A stretch of 64,000 nt of DNA from CAIUSP01 sp964594365 (GTDB taxonomy: Bacteria > Actinomycetota > Thermoleophilia > Solirubrobacterales > 70-9): contig CAZQMB010000001.1 in assembly GCA_964594365.1 (NCBI GenBank), forward strand, positions 253,399 to 317,398, read 5' to 3'. The position numbers and the translations under genes were made by a program. Positions 51,913-60,200 of this stretch are shown here, one piece after another (position 1 is the first letter of the stretch; each line of letters opens with the position of its first letter). Under the pieces are notes generated by a model. It saw only the letters and a list, made by a program, of their open reading frames with translations, ran no database searches and was not told the origin of the DNA.

Positions 51913-51942
51913 ACGGGGCGGCGCCTGCTGGCGCCGCCCCGT
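51913..51942 (-). other. very stable intercistronic hairpin
   Basis: A perfect 13-bp inverted repeat (ACGGGGCGGCGCC with GGCGCCGCCCCGT) and a four-base loop lie between the binding-protein gene and the permease gene. It lacks a T-run. Stems at this position in ABC operons commonly stabilise the upstream message so that binding protein exceeds permease. Confidence 0.7.
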
Positions 51943-51971
51943 TCCCACAGGCTCTTGTCGAGAGTCGCTAC

Positions 51972-52835
51972 TCAGTCGAGCTTGGGAGCGTTCGCGTAAC
52001 CGCTCATCCACTCATCGGTGATCGTCTCGAGATCACCGTTGTCGCGCAGCGAGTTGACCGCGGCGGACACGCAACCGGTGAGAGAGGAGCCCTTCTGGAG
52101 CAGTGCGCCCCACTGGTCTCCACCCTCGGCCTCGAACTGTCCGACGACCGTCTGATCCGACAGCTCGACGGCGGTCAGGTAGATCGCGGTCGGCAGGTCG
52201 GTCACCAGCGCGTCGATCTGGCCGTTCTTCAGAGCCGAGACGACGTCGTTGGAGGTGTCGAACACCTTCACCTGGGTGTCAGGGTCGATCTTGTCCTGAA
52301 CCGCGGTGAGGCTGGTCGTACCGATCTGGACGCCGATGGTGGCGCTCTTGAGATCGTCCAGCGACGTGGCCTTGGCCGCATCGGTGCCGTTGGTCGCGAT
52401 CACTGCCTGGTTGGCTGTGTAGTAGGGAGCGGAGAAATCCACTGCCTTCTCACGCTCGGGCGTGATCGAGATCTGGTTCACGTCGAAGTCGAAGTCCTTC
52501 GGACCCGGTGCATACGACGAGTTGAATGGCACGACCGTCCACTCGACCTGATCCTTGCTGAAGCCGAGCTCATCGGCGATCGCATATGCAACGGCGGACT
52601 CGAATCCCTTGCCGTTGGAAGGATCATCGTCGACGAAGTACGGCTCGTAGGCCGGGCTGTCGGTACCTACCGTCAGCACTCCTGAGTTCACCGTCTCCAG
52701 CTTGTCGGGGGTGCATTCGGACAGATCGGTCGAACCCGAGGTATCGCTACTCGAGTCGGTTCCGCCGCAACCCACTGCAAAGGCAGCGAGCGCCACGGCA
52801 CATCCGTAAGCGAACATCACACGTGCTCTGGGCAT
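51972..52835 (-). CDS. amino acid ABC importer, family 3 solute-binding lipoprotein
   Basis: 287-residue lipoprotein; the signal peptide ends in the lipobox AVGC (Cys about 23). The family 3 core shows LTVGTDSPAYEPYFVDDD, GFESAVAYAIADELG, FDVNQISITPEREKAVDFSAPYY, GVQIGTTS and DALVTDLPTA. An AGGAGAGG ribosome site precedes the ATG. First gene of a binding protein-permease-ATPase operon. Confidence 0.93.
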   Translation of the reverse strand: MPRARVMFAYGCAVALAAFAVGCGGTDSSSDTSGSTDLSECTPDKLETVNSGVLTVGTDSPAYEPYFVDDDPSNGKGFESAVAYAIADELGFSKDQVEWTVVPFNSSYAPGPKDFDFDVNQISITPEREKAVDFSAPYYTANQAVIATNGTDAAKATSLDDLKSATIGVQIGTTSLTAVQDKIDPDTQVKVFDTSNDVVSALKNGQIDALVTDLPTAIYLTAVELSDQTVVGQFEAEGGDQWGALLQKGSSLTGCVSAAVNSLRDNGDLETITDEWMSGYANAPKLD

Positions 52836-52972
52836 TTGTTGATTCCTCTCCTAGATGAGTCGGGATTTGTGGACAGACTTGACCGCTGGAATCGTAGGGA
52901 ACCCGACAGGTTTTTGGGCCTTCGGGGGTCGGCATGAGGCAGACGGGCGTGACCGACCGTCATCATGGGTTC

Positions 52973-53734
52973 GTGACGTCACACAGCGACCCACCCGCAC
53001 TCTCCATTCGAGGCCTCAGCAAGCAGTACGAGGACGGCCCGCTCGCGCTCGACTCGCTCGACCTGGATATCCCGCAGGGATCCTTCTTCGGCCTGCTCGG
53101 ACCGAACGGCGCCGGCAAGACCACCCTGATCAGCGCGGTCTGCAACCTGATCCGGCCGAGCTCTGGCGAGATAGAGGTGTTCGGACACCCGGGGAGCTCT
53201 CTCCAGGCCCGCCGCCTGCTTGGCGTGGCAGAGCAGGAGGCGAACCTGGATCGCTTCCTCTCGGTGCGTGAAGCACTGCTCTACCACGGCGGCTACTACG
53301 GGATGACCCGCGCCGAGGCCTCGGAAAGGGCCGAGAAGATGATGGAGGTCTTCGACCTGACCGACAAGCGTGACACCCGCGCTCCGCGTCTTTCCGGCGG
53401 GATGAAGCGCCGCCTGCTGCTGGCCCGTGCGCTCCTCCACGAACCGCGGCTGGTCATCCTCGACGAGCCGACCGCCGGAGTCGACCTCGAACTCCGTCAC
53501 GAACTCTGGCGCTACATCCGCCGCCTGCACGAGCAGGGGACCACCATCCTGCTCACCACCCACTACCTCGAGGAAGCAGAGGAACTCTGCGAGGATCTCG
53601 CGCTGATCGGCGGCGGTCGGATAGTGGCCCGTGATACCGCCAAGGGCCTCAAGGAATCCCATGGAGGGGGCTCTCTGGAAGACGTCTACCTGCGCACCGT
53701 CGGCGCAGGATCCGAGGCGGGGGCACACGGGTGA
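52973..53734 (+). CDS. ABC-2 exporter, ATP-binding protein
   Basis: About 254 residues from the GTG at 52973; upstream GTG or ATG codons at 52949 and 52934 are also possible. Motifs: GPNGAGKTTLISAV, LSGGMKRRLLLARALLHEP, VILDEPTAGVDLELR, TTHYLEEAEEL and the C-terminal SLEDVYLRTVG. This is the NodI/YadG type. Divergent from the amino acid importer and coupled to its permease. Confidence 0.9.
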   Translation: MTSHSDPPALSIRGLSKQYEDGPLALDSLDLDIPQGSFFGLLGPNGAGKTTLISAVCNLIRPSSGEIEVFGHPGSSLQARRLLGVAEQEANLDRFLSVREALLYHGGYYGMTRAEASERAEKMMEVFDLTDKRDTRAPRLSGGMKRRLLLARALLHEPRLVILDEPTAGVDLELRHELWRYIRRLHEQGTTILLTTHYLEEAEELCEDLALIGGGRIVARDTAKGLKESHGGGSLEDVYLRTVGAGSEAGAHG

Positions 53735-54507
53735 ACGACACTCCGCGTCCGTGGAGCGGCTTCGCATGGCTTGCAGCGCGCGAGTGCCACCGCGTGCTCA
53801 AGCTCTGGAGCCAGACGACCCTCGCGCCGATCGTGGCCTCGGTCCTCTTCATCATCGTCTTCGGGCTATCTCTCGGTACCCGGATCAGCGAGATCCAGGG
53901 CTTCGACTACCGAGTCTTCATCGTGCCCGGTCTGGTCGCGATGGCGATGGCCCAAGCTGCTTACTCGAACAACGCATCCTCCATCTACCAGGGCCGCTCC
54001 GACCGCTACATCGACGACGTCCTCGCAGCTCCGATGCGCTCATGGCAGATGAACCTCGGCTACCTCGCCGGTGGGGTCTTCCGCGCCTTGATAATCGGCG
54101 GAGCGATCACGGCGATCGCCGCCCCGCTCACCGGCACCCCGATCGAGAACCCGCTCCTGCTGCTTCTAGCTGTCTTCCTCCTGACGGTGGGCTTCGGCTC
54201 ACTCGGCACCGTGGTCGGGATCTTCGCCGACAGCTTCGACCACACGAGCTTCATCAACAACATCGTGATCCTGCCGCTGGTCTTCCTCGGAGGGGTCTTC
54301 TACTCCGTGGACCGACTCGGCACTCCCTGGGAGCAGATCTCCCACGTCAACCCGCTCTTCTACGTGGTCAACGCGGTCCGCTACGGCTTTCTCGGCATCT
54401 CGGACGCGAGTCCGCTGCTCTCGTTCGGCATCCTCGCCGCGATCGCTCTCGGACTGCTGGCCTGGTCCCAGTACCTGTTCGCGACCGGCCGCAAGCTCAA
54501 AGCCTGA
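53731..54507 (+). CDS. ABC-2 exporter, permease (YadH/NodJ-like)
   Basis: 258 residues, six transmembrane helices, with the ABC-2 signature region FINNIVILPLVFLGGVFYSVDRLGTPWEQI and HVNPLFYVVNAVRYGFLG typical of YadH/NodJ. GTG overlaps the ATPase stop as GTGA. Substrate unknown; lipid or saccharide export is usual in the class. Confidence 0.9.
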   Translation: MNDTPRPWSGFAWLAARECHRVLKLWSQTTLAPIVASVLFIIVFGLSLGTRISEIQGFDYRVFIVPGLVAMAMAQAAYSNNASSIYQGRSDRYIDDVLAAPMRSWQMNLGYLAGGVFRALIIGGAITAIAAPLTGTPIENPLLLLLAVFLLTVGFGSLGTVVGIFADSFDHTSFINNIVILPLVFLGGVFYSVDRLGTPWEQISHVNPLFYVVNAVRYGFLGISDASPLLSFGILAAIALGLLAWSQYLFATGRKLKA

Positions 54508-54513
54508 GCGGAT

Positions 54514-55452
54514 CTATCTGCCCAAGACCCGCTGCAGGAAGGCGATCTCGTCGGCCTTGATCTCGGCGCAGGTATCGCCTCGATACGCATCGAAGTGGCC
54601 CCCCGGATAGCGACGCAACTCCGCCTGGGCGCCGAGCTTCTCGGCGGCCTTCTCGACCGATGCGTTCGGCGCGATCTGGTCGTCGACCGCGATCTGGAAC
54701 AGCACCGGACACTTCACCTTGCCCACCACCTTGATCGGTCGATTGTTCGAGGCGACCAGGGCTTCGCGGGCGCAGAACTCGTTCACGTAAGTCGGGCCGG
54801 CTATCTCCAGCACGCCTGCCAGAGCGTCCGGAGTGGAGAGGGCCGCCAACTCTCCCGGCACCGCAGCGGTAGCCATCATCACCGGTTCTCTTCCGGCGAG
54901 CGCCGCGAGCCTGTCCTGCATCCCCCGCGCGGTGGCCTTGGCGAGTTGACCGGCGCCGGCTGTCTTGACCAGTTGCTTCAGGGTCGCCGCGCCGTCCAGC
55001 GATGCGACGACAGACATCACAGCCGCGATCCGTTCATCCTCGGCAGCGACTGCGATCACGTGACCGCCCGAGTAGGAGGTGCCCCAGAGGACTATGCGCT
55101 CCGGATCTACCCCCGGCAGCGACCGCGCGAACGCAATCGCCGAGTGGTAGTCCTCTCGGTGACGCTTGTAGCTGACCAACTGTCGGGGTTCACCGGCAGA
55201 TGCGCCGAAGCACCGGTAGTCGAAAACGATGGCTTCCAAGCCGATTCCGGAGAAGGCCTCGCCGAACTGCTCGAGTCCGCTGTCAGCGGTGTTACCGAAC
55301 CCGTGGGCGATCAGGACACACGGCCGCGCCCCGGCCTGCCCGTGTGAGTCCGTGCCGGTGGCGAAGGCCTCGCCCTCGGCGCGGAACCGCTTACCGACCA
55401 GCGTGACTCCGTGGCTTTCGAACTCGACCCGCTCGGTGACTTGTTGAGACAT
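54514..55452 (-). CDS. alpha/beta hydrolase
   Basis: 312 residues with the alpha/beta hydrolase fold: oxyanion HGFGN, nucleophile Ser in LWGTSYSGGH, acid Asp in VDDQIAPN and base His in PGGHFDAY. Similar in plan to short-chain acyl-peptide or plant-defence-type esterases. AGGAGAG precedes the ATG. It ends 6 bases from the convergent exporter permease gene. Substrate unknown. Confidence 0.87.
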   Translation of the reverse strand: MSQQVTERVEFESHGVTLVGKRFRAEGEAFATGTDSHGQAGARPCVLIAHGFGNTADSGLEQFGEAFSGIGLEAIVFDYRCFGASAGEPRQLVSYKRHREDYHSAIAFARSLPGVDPERIVLWGTSYSGGHVIAVAAEDERIAAVMSVVASLDGAATLKQLVKTAGAGQLAKATARGMQDRLAALAGREPVMMATAAVPGELAALSTPDALAGVLEIAGPTYVNEFCAREALVASNNRPIKVVGKVKCPVLFQIAVDDQIAPNASVEKAAEKLGAQAELRRYPGGHFDAYRGDTCAEIKADEIAFLQRVLGR

Positions 55453-55532
55453 GTTTGCTCTCCTCTCCTCTACCCGGGCAAGCCTACTCCTGGTTCCGGC
55501 CCGGGGGGTGGGACGGCTACCCTTCGGGGTCG

Positions 55533-56753
55533 ATGGGCCTTCGCGACGACTTCAAGACGACTGCCACCTCTGCGGCCTCAGGAGCCGTTTCCGGCGCCAA
55601 GTTCGCTGCGTCAGAGGCGGCCGGACTGGTGCGCAAGATCCCCGGTGCTTCGCACCTGCCGCTGATCGGGGGTGAGACGGACCAACTCACCGCAGCCGAG
55701 GTGGACGGGTACTTCCCGGCCGACTCGATGATCCGTCGCCTCCACGGTGAGCGAATCGTCGCCTTCTCGGGCGTGCGCGCCCTCCTGATGCAGGCATGCG
55801 ACCCGGTGGCGGTGGTCGGCTTCCAACGTCACTCGATCATCTTCAGCGATCCGCAGACTCGCCTCCAGTCCACCGATGAGCGGATGAGCAGGATGTACTT
55901 CGGCACGGTCGACCAAGCCGAGGAGACGGGCGCTGAGATCCGCCAGATGCACCAGCGAGTCAAGGGCAAGACCGGCGCCGACTACGGGCCGATACCTGCG
56001 GGCACGCCCTACGCCGCCGCCGATCCGGTTCTCGGTCTCTGGGTGCTCGCCACTCTCGCCGACTCAGCCCTCCTCTACTACGAGCAACTGATCGGATCGC
56101 TGACCGCCGAAGAGCGCCAGTCCTACTGGGACGACTACAAGAAGATCGGCAGCCTCCTCGGCATGCCGGACGGCTCGATGCCCGAGACCGAGCCCGAACT
56201 GCGCGACTACGTGAGCACTCGGTGCCGCGACGGCAGCCTCTGGATCTCCGGCGACGTGCGCGACATGTCGGTCGGGATCATCTTCGACCCCCCGTTCGAG
56301 GGCTGGGTACGGATCGCCCTGACTCCGGTGGGAGAGGTCGTGAAGCTCACCTCGATCGGCCTCCTGCCAGAGGAGATCCGCCGGATGTACGGCTTCTCTT
56401 GGGATCCGGCCCGCGAGGCGCTGCTTCGCACCACGATCTTCAACCTCAAGACCGCGATCAAGCTCTGGCCCGATGCTCTCCGCATCCACCCGGCAGCGCG
56501 AGAGGAAGCCGGGGTCCTCTTCGGCACCGATGCCGGTGAGGATTGGCGTATGCGGACGGGGCTCGCCAGCACCGAGATGCACCGTGCCGAAGCCGCGGAC
56601 GAAGATGAGCTCGGTGTACCAGCCGAGGGTTCGCCCGCACCCGAGGAGACCAAAGGCACCGCGTCAGGCGCAGGCAACGGCGCCGGCGCCTTGAGCCGCC
56701 TCGAGCAGGCTCTGGCGGGTGACGACACGGAACCGAAGGAAGACCGAGACTGA
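55533..56753 (+). CDS. DUF2236 / MpaB-like oxygenase family protein
   Basis: 406 residues. The core carries the DUF2236 (MpaB, rubber-oxygenase-like) pattern: IRRLHGERIVAFSGVRALLMQACDPVAVVGFQRHS, a MYFGTVDQAEE segment, MHQRVKG and a long helical middle. Members bind haem b through a conserved His. The ATG at 55533 was chosen; the frame runs a little further upstream. The Ala/Gly/Glu-rich tail (about 350-406) is probably disordered. The end overlaps a small membrane protein gene that seems to start at CTG. Confidence 0.82.
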   Translation: MGLRDDFKTTATSAASGAVSGAKFAASEAAGLVRKIPGASHLPLIGGETDQLTAAEVDGYFPADSMIRRLHGERIVAFSGVRALLMQACDPVAVVGFQRHSIIFSDPQTRLQSTDERMSRMYFGTVDQAEETGAEIRQMHQRVKGKTGADYGPIPAGTPYAAADPVLGLWVLATLADSALLYYEQLIGSLTAEERQSYWDDYKKIGSLLGMPDGSMPETEPELRDYVSTRCRDGSLWISGDVRDMSVGIIFDPPFEGWVRIALTPVGEVVKLTSIGLLPEEIRRMYGFSWDPAREALLRTTIFNLKTAIKLWPDALRIHPAAREEAGVLFGTDAGEDWRMRTGLASTEMHRAEAADEDELGVPAEGSPAPEETKGTASGAGNGAGALSRLEQALAGDDTEPKEDRD

Positions 56754-57190
56754 GCGCGCTCCTCCTCGCCAACGCAGTCGCCACCCTGTTCATGCTCGGA
56801 GTGGCCTGGTTCGTCGAGGTCGTCCACTATCCGCTGTTCGCGAAAGTGGGCAGAGCGCAGTTCCGCAACTACCACTCAGAACACTCCTCCCGGACCAGCC
56901 TGGTGGTGGTAGTCCCGATGATCGTCGAGCTGACGAGCTCCATCTGGCTTGCTTTCGACCCTCCGACCAGCTCGAACGGTGACCCGCTCAGCGCCCTCGC
57001 AATTGCCGGAGCGATCCTCGCCCTCGGGACCTGGCTCGTCACCTTCGGCGGCGCGGTGCCGGCCCACCAGGCGCTGGAGCCAGGGTTCGACTCCGCCATC
57101 CACCGCCGACTGATGCACTCCAACCTCGTCCGCACCATCCTCTGGACCGCTCACGGGGGTGTGGTGGTCGCGCTGCTTGCAAGCGTCTGA
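56750..57190 (+). CDS. four-TM membrane protein with probable CTG start
   Basis: 146 residues if begun at CTG 56750, which overlaps the upstream TGA as CTGA and follows AAGGA by 9 bases. There is no ATG, GTG or TTG between the in-frame stop at 56720-56722 and the ATG at 56792, which would cut the first helix in half. Four transmembrane helices, with polar marks FVEVVHYPLFAKVG, NYHSEHSSRTS, VPAHQALEPG and RLMHSNLVRT rich in His. Probably works with the DUF2236 protein; function unknown. Confidence 0.72.
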   Translation: MSALLLANAVATLFMLGVAWFVEVVHYPLFAKVGRAQFRNYHSEHSSRTSLVVVVPMIVELTSSIWLAFDPPTSSNGDPLSALAIAGAILALGTWLVTFGGAVPAHQALEPGFDSAIHRRLMHSNLVRTILWTAHGGVVVALLASV

Positions 57191-57197
57191 GCGCGAC

Positions 57198-57234
57198 CCA
57201 CGCGTGGTCAAGTTCTACGCCTAGCCGTTAACGG
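57198..57234 (+). promoter_or_regulatory. two perfect palindromes before the subtilase gene
   Basis: CCACGCGTGG (57198-57207) and CCGTTAACGG (57225-57234) are each perfect 10-bp palindromes 27 bases apart centre to centre, in the 100-base leader of the giant protease gene. They are candidate operator sites. No strong ribosome site is seen before the GTG at 57292. Confidence 0.35.
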
Positions 57235-57291
57235 TTAAGCGTCTGGAACGAATCTTCACCTACGCCTACCACGCCTGACAAGATGTAGTTC

Positions 57292-60200
57292 GTGCCACGA
57301 AGTCATCGCCCCCGATTCACTCTCTCCCGAAAAGGTCTCCATCTCACCGGGCTCGCCTGCGGTGCCGTGTCGATCGGCGTCGTCGGAGCGCTGCTTCTCG
57401 GCCCCTCCCCAGTGGACCCAGGCAAGGCACCCGAGCAAGAGCCGCCGGAAGGCTCGATCGTGGGGAAGCGCTACGAGGATGTCGCCACGGCGGAGCTGAC
57501 TGGCGCAAACGGCCGAGTGGATGGACCTGACTTCGTGCCCCGTCAAGTCATGATCGGATTCGACCGAGACGCCACCCGCTCCGAGCGCACAAGAGCCATC
57601 GCATCTGTCGACGGCGAACTGAAGCGACGCCTGCCGATACCCGGAGTCGTGCTGATCCGTCTCACCGGCAGGCTCGGCGTAGAGGCGGCGCAGCAAGAGA
57701 TTGCCTCGCTGCCCGGGGTGCGCTATGCCGAACCGAACGGGATCTATCGGCTCGACGACTCCACGCCGACCGACCCCTACTACCCCTACCTGTGGGGTAT
57801 GGAGAACACCGGCCAGGAAATCCTCGGCATCAGCGGCACGCCCGATGCCGACATAGACGCCGCTGCCGCCTGGGATATCACCAAGGGCTCGAGGGAGGTG
57901 GTTGCTGCGGTCGTCGATACGGGAGTGGACCTCGAACACGAGGATCTGGCCCAGCAGATTTGGATCAACCCTCGCGATCCGAAAAACGGCATCGACGACG
58001 ATCGCAACGGCTTCATAGACGACACCAACGGATGGGATTTCGTAAACGCCGACGCCCGCCCCGACGACGATCACTACCACGGCACCCATGTGGCCGGCAC
58101 GATCGCCGCACGAACCGACGATGGAAAGGGAGTAGTCGGTGTTGCACCCAACAGCACGATTATGCCTCTCAAGGTCTTAGATTCAGGCGGGCGCGGTAGC
58201 TGGGCCGCGATCTCTTCGGCCTTCGCCTACGCCGGGGCGAGCGGAGCAGAGATCGCGAACGCCAGTCTCGGCGGCACGGGGTTCTCACAGACAATGCTCG
58301 ACTCGATCAAGGCCTACCCGAACACCCTGTATGTGATCGCTGCGGGCAATGCCAAAGCCGACAACGAAACCAGTCCTCATTACCCGTGCTCTTACGACCC
58401 CGCAAACATCATCTGCGTCGCGGCAACTGATTCGAGCGACAACCTAGCCTCGTTTTCCAACTGGGGAGCCACGCGGGTCGATCTCGCTGCTCCCGGAGTC
58501 AAGATCCTCTCCGACCTCCCGGGAATCGGCGACGACACTCGCAAGGTCCTGCTTTCCGAGGACTTCGAAGAGCCCCTGCCCGCCACCTGGACGAGTACCG
58601 GTACAGCGGATCGATGGGGAGTAACCGACGAGAAGGCCTACTCGGGGAACGGCAGCCTCACCGATCGACCCTACGAGAACTACCGGGCCGGAGATGCCGG
58701 GCGGATCTACTCACCCTCCTTCGATCTGAGAGGCGAGACCGAATGCAGATGGGGAATGACGGGAATCTGGGACCCGGGCGCAGGAGACAGTGGATTCAAC
58801 GGAAGGAGCGGCACGATAAGCGACAACTCCGGATCATCATGGTCGCGAAGCGTGAGCAACGGAAATCCAGGAGTCTTCGACGATCAGGGAATCGGAGTCT
58901 ACGGTGGCTCGGCCCCGGGATTTCGCATGTTCCTCGAGTTGAACGCAGGCAGTCAGGCAAACGGAGGCCGCGGTGTCTTCGCAGATGACTTCTGGCTCAC
59001 CTGCGCCAACAACTCTCCCGACAGACCGATTCCCCCCTCGCGATACGGCTACCTGAACGGAACCTCCATGGCGACGCCGCATGTCGCCGGGGCGGTTGCG
59101 CTGCTGGCGGCCGCCGCTCCCCAGATGACTGCTCAGGAGATGAAAGACCGGATCCTCTCCAGCGTCGATCCAGTCGCTTCCCTCCAAGGCAAGATGGTAA
59201 GTGGCGGCCGACTCAATGTCGCCAAGGTCCTCGCGCTATCGGCCTCGCAGCAGACCTCGGCTGCGGCAGGGGCCCGATCGGGCACGGATGCCGAGTCGCC
59301 TACGGGTAGCCCCCGGGTCGATGAACCCCAGCCAGCTGAAACCTCTTTATACGGCAAGGGACGTCGCCTGCCCTGGGCGAACTCAGACGAATCCGATCCC
59401 GAGCCGCCGGCCACGAATCAGGAGATTGTCGAATCCTACAACCGCAACAATGTGCCGCCGTCCGCGCTACTCGGACAGAGGACCACGACCTTCGGCGGTC
59501 ACACCATGCTGAACGGACAGTGGGGACTCGACAACGGTGGCCAGAACTCAGGGACAGTCGATGCCGACATAGACGCCCCTGAGGCTTGGGCCACCACCCG
59601 CGGGTCCAGCCGCGTCACGATTGCCCTGATCGGCTCCGGCTATCCGCTGAACCACCCAGGGCTTGCCGACAACATTGCGATCAATCCAGGCGAATCAGGC
59701 GGGGGCCGCGAGACGAATGGGCTCGATGACGATCGCAACGGGTACATCGACGACTGGCGGGGACTCTGGACCAACAGCTATAGCTCCGGCGGTCGTCCCG
59801 ATCCCCAGAGAACCCAGCCGGTTGCCGACAATCACGGCCAGGGAACCATGGCGGCCTCGCTGATCGCAGGTGATCCAGCTCAGGGTGGTCGGATCTACGG
59901 CATAAGCCCTGAAACGAGGATCCTCCCGATCAAGGTCCTCGGCGGACCAGATCTTGATCTCGGAAGGGATCCCGGCGAGGGGGCATCGACCGACGATCTG
60001 CTGGAAGCGATCAGGTACGCCGGCCAGATGAAAGCCGACATCGCGGTGCTGCCAGTGGTCGGAGATAACCCTGATCAGGTTCTGGGCACCGTTCAGGCGA
60101 TCTCGGCCTTCCCCCGAACGCTCTTCGTCGCGCCGACCGAGATGTGGCAGTCCAAAGGACCGATTCCGGCCTGCCGCTCGGGCCTCGACAATCTGATCTG

